Shown: piece after piece, positions 31,099 through 33,361 of the stretch
Numbering within the stretch: position 1 is the stretch's first letter
Layout: each line of letters starts with the position of its first letter
Origin: Desulfobacterales bacterium
GTDB lineage: Bacteria > Desulfobacterota > Desulfobacteria > Desulfobacterales > UBA11574
Direction of reading: 5' to 3'
Assembly (NCBI GenBank): GCA_030145595.1
Contig: JAQYVG010000003.1
Location: 1-33,361 of the forward strand
DNA: 33,361 nt
Position numbers and translations under genes: made by a program
Notes under the pieces: model-generated
Seen by the model: the letters and a program-made list of their open reading frames with translations, nothing else
Database searches by the model: none
What the model was told of the DNA's origin: nothing

Positions 31099-33361
31099 TT
31101 AAAAACACAACGCACTCTTGATCTGGGCGTAAAGCTGATTGTTGTCAAATCCCATCAGTTCCGGTGCCTCGGAGGGACAGGCCGCCGAACAGGCTCCGCA
31201 GCCCTTGCAAAGGGCCGGATTCACTTCAGCCACAAATTTTTCTGCGTCAAAATCAATGGCATTAAAGGGACAGACATTAATGCATCCCAAGCATCCGGAA
31301 CAAAGCTCCGGAGCGATATGGGAGATTATGCCGCCCAGCATGATTTCTTTTTTGGCCAGAACCGTGACGGCTCTGGCGGCCGCGGCCTGAGCCTGGGTAA
31401 TCGATTCATCGATGGTTTTGGGCGCATGGGCCAGCCCGCAGACAAAGACACCGTCCGTGGCAAAATCGACCGGCCGGAGTTTGACATGGGCTTCTGCAAA
31501 AAAGCCGTCTTGATTCAGGGGCACTTTATAAAGCTGCGCCAGTGGAGTTTTTGCAGCCGGTACGATGGCGGAAGCCAGAATTAACAGGTCCGGTCGAATT
31601 TCCATCAGACGACCTAACACCCTGTCGGAGAACGCAACCTTAAGATCTTCTTGCTCTGCTTCCACGGTTAAATCTTTATCCGAGTCGTAGCGGATAAAAA
31701 CAATTCCGGCCGATCGTGCCTGCCGGTATAGATCCTCTCGCAACCCGTAGGGGCGCATATCCCGGTACAGAATATAAACATCCATGCCGGGATTTTGCTC
31801 TTTGAGATTCAGGGCGCTTTTGATGGATTGTGTACAGCAGACCTTGGAGCAGTAGGGACGCTCCGGGATGCGCGAGCCGACACATTGGATAAAAACAGCC
31901 GATTTAAAATTTTCCAAAGCAGGATCATTTTCGATAAACCGTTTTTGCAATTCCAGCCCGGTAACCACGCGGGGATCCTGTCCGTATAAATACTGGTCCG
32001 GTTTGAGTTCTGAAGCTCCGGAAGCAATGATGGTTACCCCGTGCTCCAACACGCTGCTGCTGCCGTTGCTTTGGATGGTTGTTTTAAAATTGCCGACAAA
32101 CCCTTCCACCTGTTGAATCTTTGCATTCAAAAAGGTCTCGATGTTATTGTCCGACCCGACGGCACTGGTTAACTCGTTAAGGTGCTGCTGAACATTCTCG
32201 CCGCGCCAGGTTTCATGCAGAGACCGCGCCTGTCCGCCTAAAGCGTCTGTTTTTTCAACCAGAAAAGTCTTGAATCCCTGCTGGGCCATATTTTGGGCCG
32301 CCGCCATGCCGGCAACACCGCCGCCGATTACCAAAACCGACTGGGTAACCGCCATAGTCGATTCTGTCAGAGGCTGTAAAAGCACTGCTTTGGCCACCGC
32401 CATTCTGACCATATCTTTTGATTTTTTCGTGGCTTCTTCAGGATCGTATTTATGGACCCAGGAGCACTGGTTGCGGATGTTGCTCATCTCGAACAGATAT
32501 TTATTTACACCGGCGTTAATCAAAGTTTCCTGAAACAGCGGTTCGTGAGTTTTGGGAGTACAGGCGGCCACAACCACCCGATTGAGGTTATGCTCTTTAA
32601 CGACCTCGGTTATTTTTTCCTGGGTGTCCTGGGAGCAGCTGAACAGGTTTTCCTCGACATAGGCCACACCGGGCAGACTCTTGGCAAACTCCACCACGGC
32701 CGGAACATCGACGAAGGCTGCAATATTGGTACCGCAGCGACAGACAAAAACACCGACCCGGGGAGGCTCGCCACGCACATCGATCTCTGCGGGGACATCT
32801 TTGGTTTTCGTGAGGGTCCAGCGGGCTTCGGCCAGCCGGCTTCCCACCACGCCCGCGGCGGCACTGGAATCGACCACCGACGCCGGGATATCCTTGGGGG
32901 CCTCAAAAGCACCGCAAACATAAATGCCCGGCTGGTTACTTTCGACCGGTGCAAAGCTGCTGGTTTTGGCAAAATTATAGTGGTCCATATCAACACCCAG
33001 CCTTTGGGCCAACTCCACCCCTTCCGGACTCACCATCAGGCCGATTGACAACACTACTATATCAAATCCCTCTTCAACCCGTTTGCCGGCCTCATCCACA
33101 TAACGGATCAGAAGTTTGCCGGTTTCATCATCTGGAATCACGTTGGTGACCTTGGATTTGACGAATCGGACGCCGACTTCATCCTTGGCGCGGTTGTAAT
33201 AGCGCTCAAAGTCTTTGCCGTAAGTGCGGATGTCGATATAAAATATGGCGGCGTCAAGGTCTTCGGCAGCGTGATCTTTAGCCAGCATGGCTTCTTTGAT
33301 GGCATATGTACAGCAGACTCCGGAACAATACCCATGGGCACCCAGATGTTCGTCCCGTGAT
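31099..33361 (-). CDS. hdrA: HdrA-like flavoprotein, 5' part outside window
   Basis: At least 753 residues; the frame runs to the window edge (upstream residues include DEHLGAHGYCSGVCCTYA), so the Met at 33288 is internal. The visible protein has the end of a first flavin-type domain. An HdrA N-terminal-like domain (GVFVCRCGTNIAAFVDVPAV) follows, then a second FAD domain with the Rossmann motif VLVIGGGVAGMAAA. That domain also carries IQCVGSRIPERPYCSKVCC. The C-terminal pair of [4Fe-4S] motifs is CSGCLGCINVCPF and CKGCGACSAACPSEAPE. Such HdrA proteins perform flavin-based electron bifurcation in methanogens and sulfate reducers. It starts the operon here; the mvhD start is 21 bases downstream. 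HdrB and HdrC are not in this window. Confidence 0.92.
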   Translation of the reverse strand, partial: SRDEHLGAHGYCSGVCCTYAIKEAMLAKDHAAEDLDAAIFYIDIRTYGKDFERYYNRAKDEVGVRFVKSKVTNVIPDDETGKLLIRYVDEAGKRVEEGFDIVVLSIGLMVSPEGVELAQRLGVDMDHYNFAKTSSFAPVESNQPGIYVCGAFEAPKDIPASVVDSSAAAGVVGSRLAEARWTLTKTKDVPAEIDVRGEPPRVGVFVCRCGTNIAAFVDVPAVVEFAKSLPGVAYVEENLFSCSQDTQEKITEVVKEHNLNRVVVAACTPKTHEPLFQETLINAGVNKYLFEMSNIRNQCSWVHKYDPEEATKKSKDMVRMAVAKAVLLQPLTESTMAVTQSVLVIGGGVAGMAAAQNMAQQGFKTFLVEKTDALGGQARSLHETWRGENVQQHLNELTSAVGSDNNIETFLNAKIQQVEGFVGNFKTTIQSNGSSSVLEHGVTIIASGASELKPDQYLYGQDPRVVTGLELQKRFIENDPALENFKSAVFIQCVGSRIPERPYCSKVCCTQSIKSALNLKEQNPGMDVYILYRDMRPYGLREDLYRQARSAGIVFIRYDSDKDLTVEAEQEDLKVAFSDRVLGRLMEIRPDLLILASAIVPAAKTPLAQLYKVPLNQDGFFAEAHVKLRPVDFATDGVFVCGLAHAPKTIDESITQAQAAAARAVTVLAKKEIMLGGIISHIAPELCSGCLGCINVCPFNAIDFDAEKFVAEVNPALCKGCGACSAACPSEAPELMGFDNNQLYAQIKSALCF

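Noticed and set aside
33286..33288. ATG at 33288 as the hdrA start
   Set aside because: The frame stays open to the window edge and upstream residues carry the CSGVCC motif, so the Met is internal.

Overview
The window looks like a chromosomal segment from a strictly anaerobic sulfate-reducer-type bacterium of the Desulfobacterota (Desulfobacterales-like). This is an inference from protein families: a selenocysteine formate dehydrogenase joined to HdrA/MvhD subunits, many sigma-54 enhancer-binding proteins, an atypical GcvH-like protein with Cys-rich modules, and FHA/CHASE2 kinase signalling. No rRNA, tRNA or CRISPR array was seen.

Layout. 1-693 holds the 3' end of a metallophosphoesterase gene, convergent with a GAF/sigma-54 activator (646-2208, minus). 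A good sigma-54 promoter (2404-2420) diverges from that activator and faces a small Arg-rich ORF, a GAF-nucleotidyl-cyclase-like protein and an SDR-type epimerase with an extra C-terminal domain (2558-5854). 5997-8069 is an accessory patch: a truncated RelE-like ORF, a Phd/VapC-type toxin-antitoxin pair and a DDE transposase. 8391-19007 (all minus) is a long signalling array: FHA-GAF-cyclase, VWA-FHA, CHASE2-Ser/Thr kinase, PP2C phosphatase and a double-FHA protein, followed by a GT4 glycosyltransferase and a Gate-domain membrane protein. 19378-22370 (plus) holds a cyclic-nucleotide-binding protein, an unknown protein, a PlsC-like acyltransferase, a 160-bp block of tandem repeats and a formyl-THF hydrolase/formyltransferase-like enzyme.

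22718-27357 (minus) has a histidine kinase with an N-terminal Rossmann-like domain, a sigma-54 response regulator, an archaemetzincin and then, behind a near-consensus sigma-54 promoter, a GcvH-like protein with two Cys-rich modules. 27616-33361 (minus) is an operon of hdrA (5' end outside the window), mvhD, an FrhB/FdhB-like Fe-S protein and fdhA. Both mvhD and fdhA are interrupted by an in-frame UGA that sits at a position normally occupied by Cys or Sec and is followed by a bacterial SECIS-like hairpin at the expected distance. Both are therefore read here as intact selenoprotein genes, not pseudogenes.

How the parts could work together: the HdrA-MvhD-FdhB-like-FdhA set is expected to couple formate/CO2 chemistry to low-potential carriers by flavin-based bifurcation or confurcation. 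Two cyclase-like proteins and a CNMP-binding protein suggest cyclic-nucleotide signalling, and the FHA/kinase/phosphatase array a Ser/Thr phosphorylation circuit. Two nearly identical hairpin-T-run terminators lie downstream of the GcvH-like gene and of fdhA.
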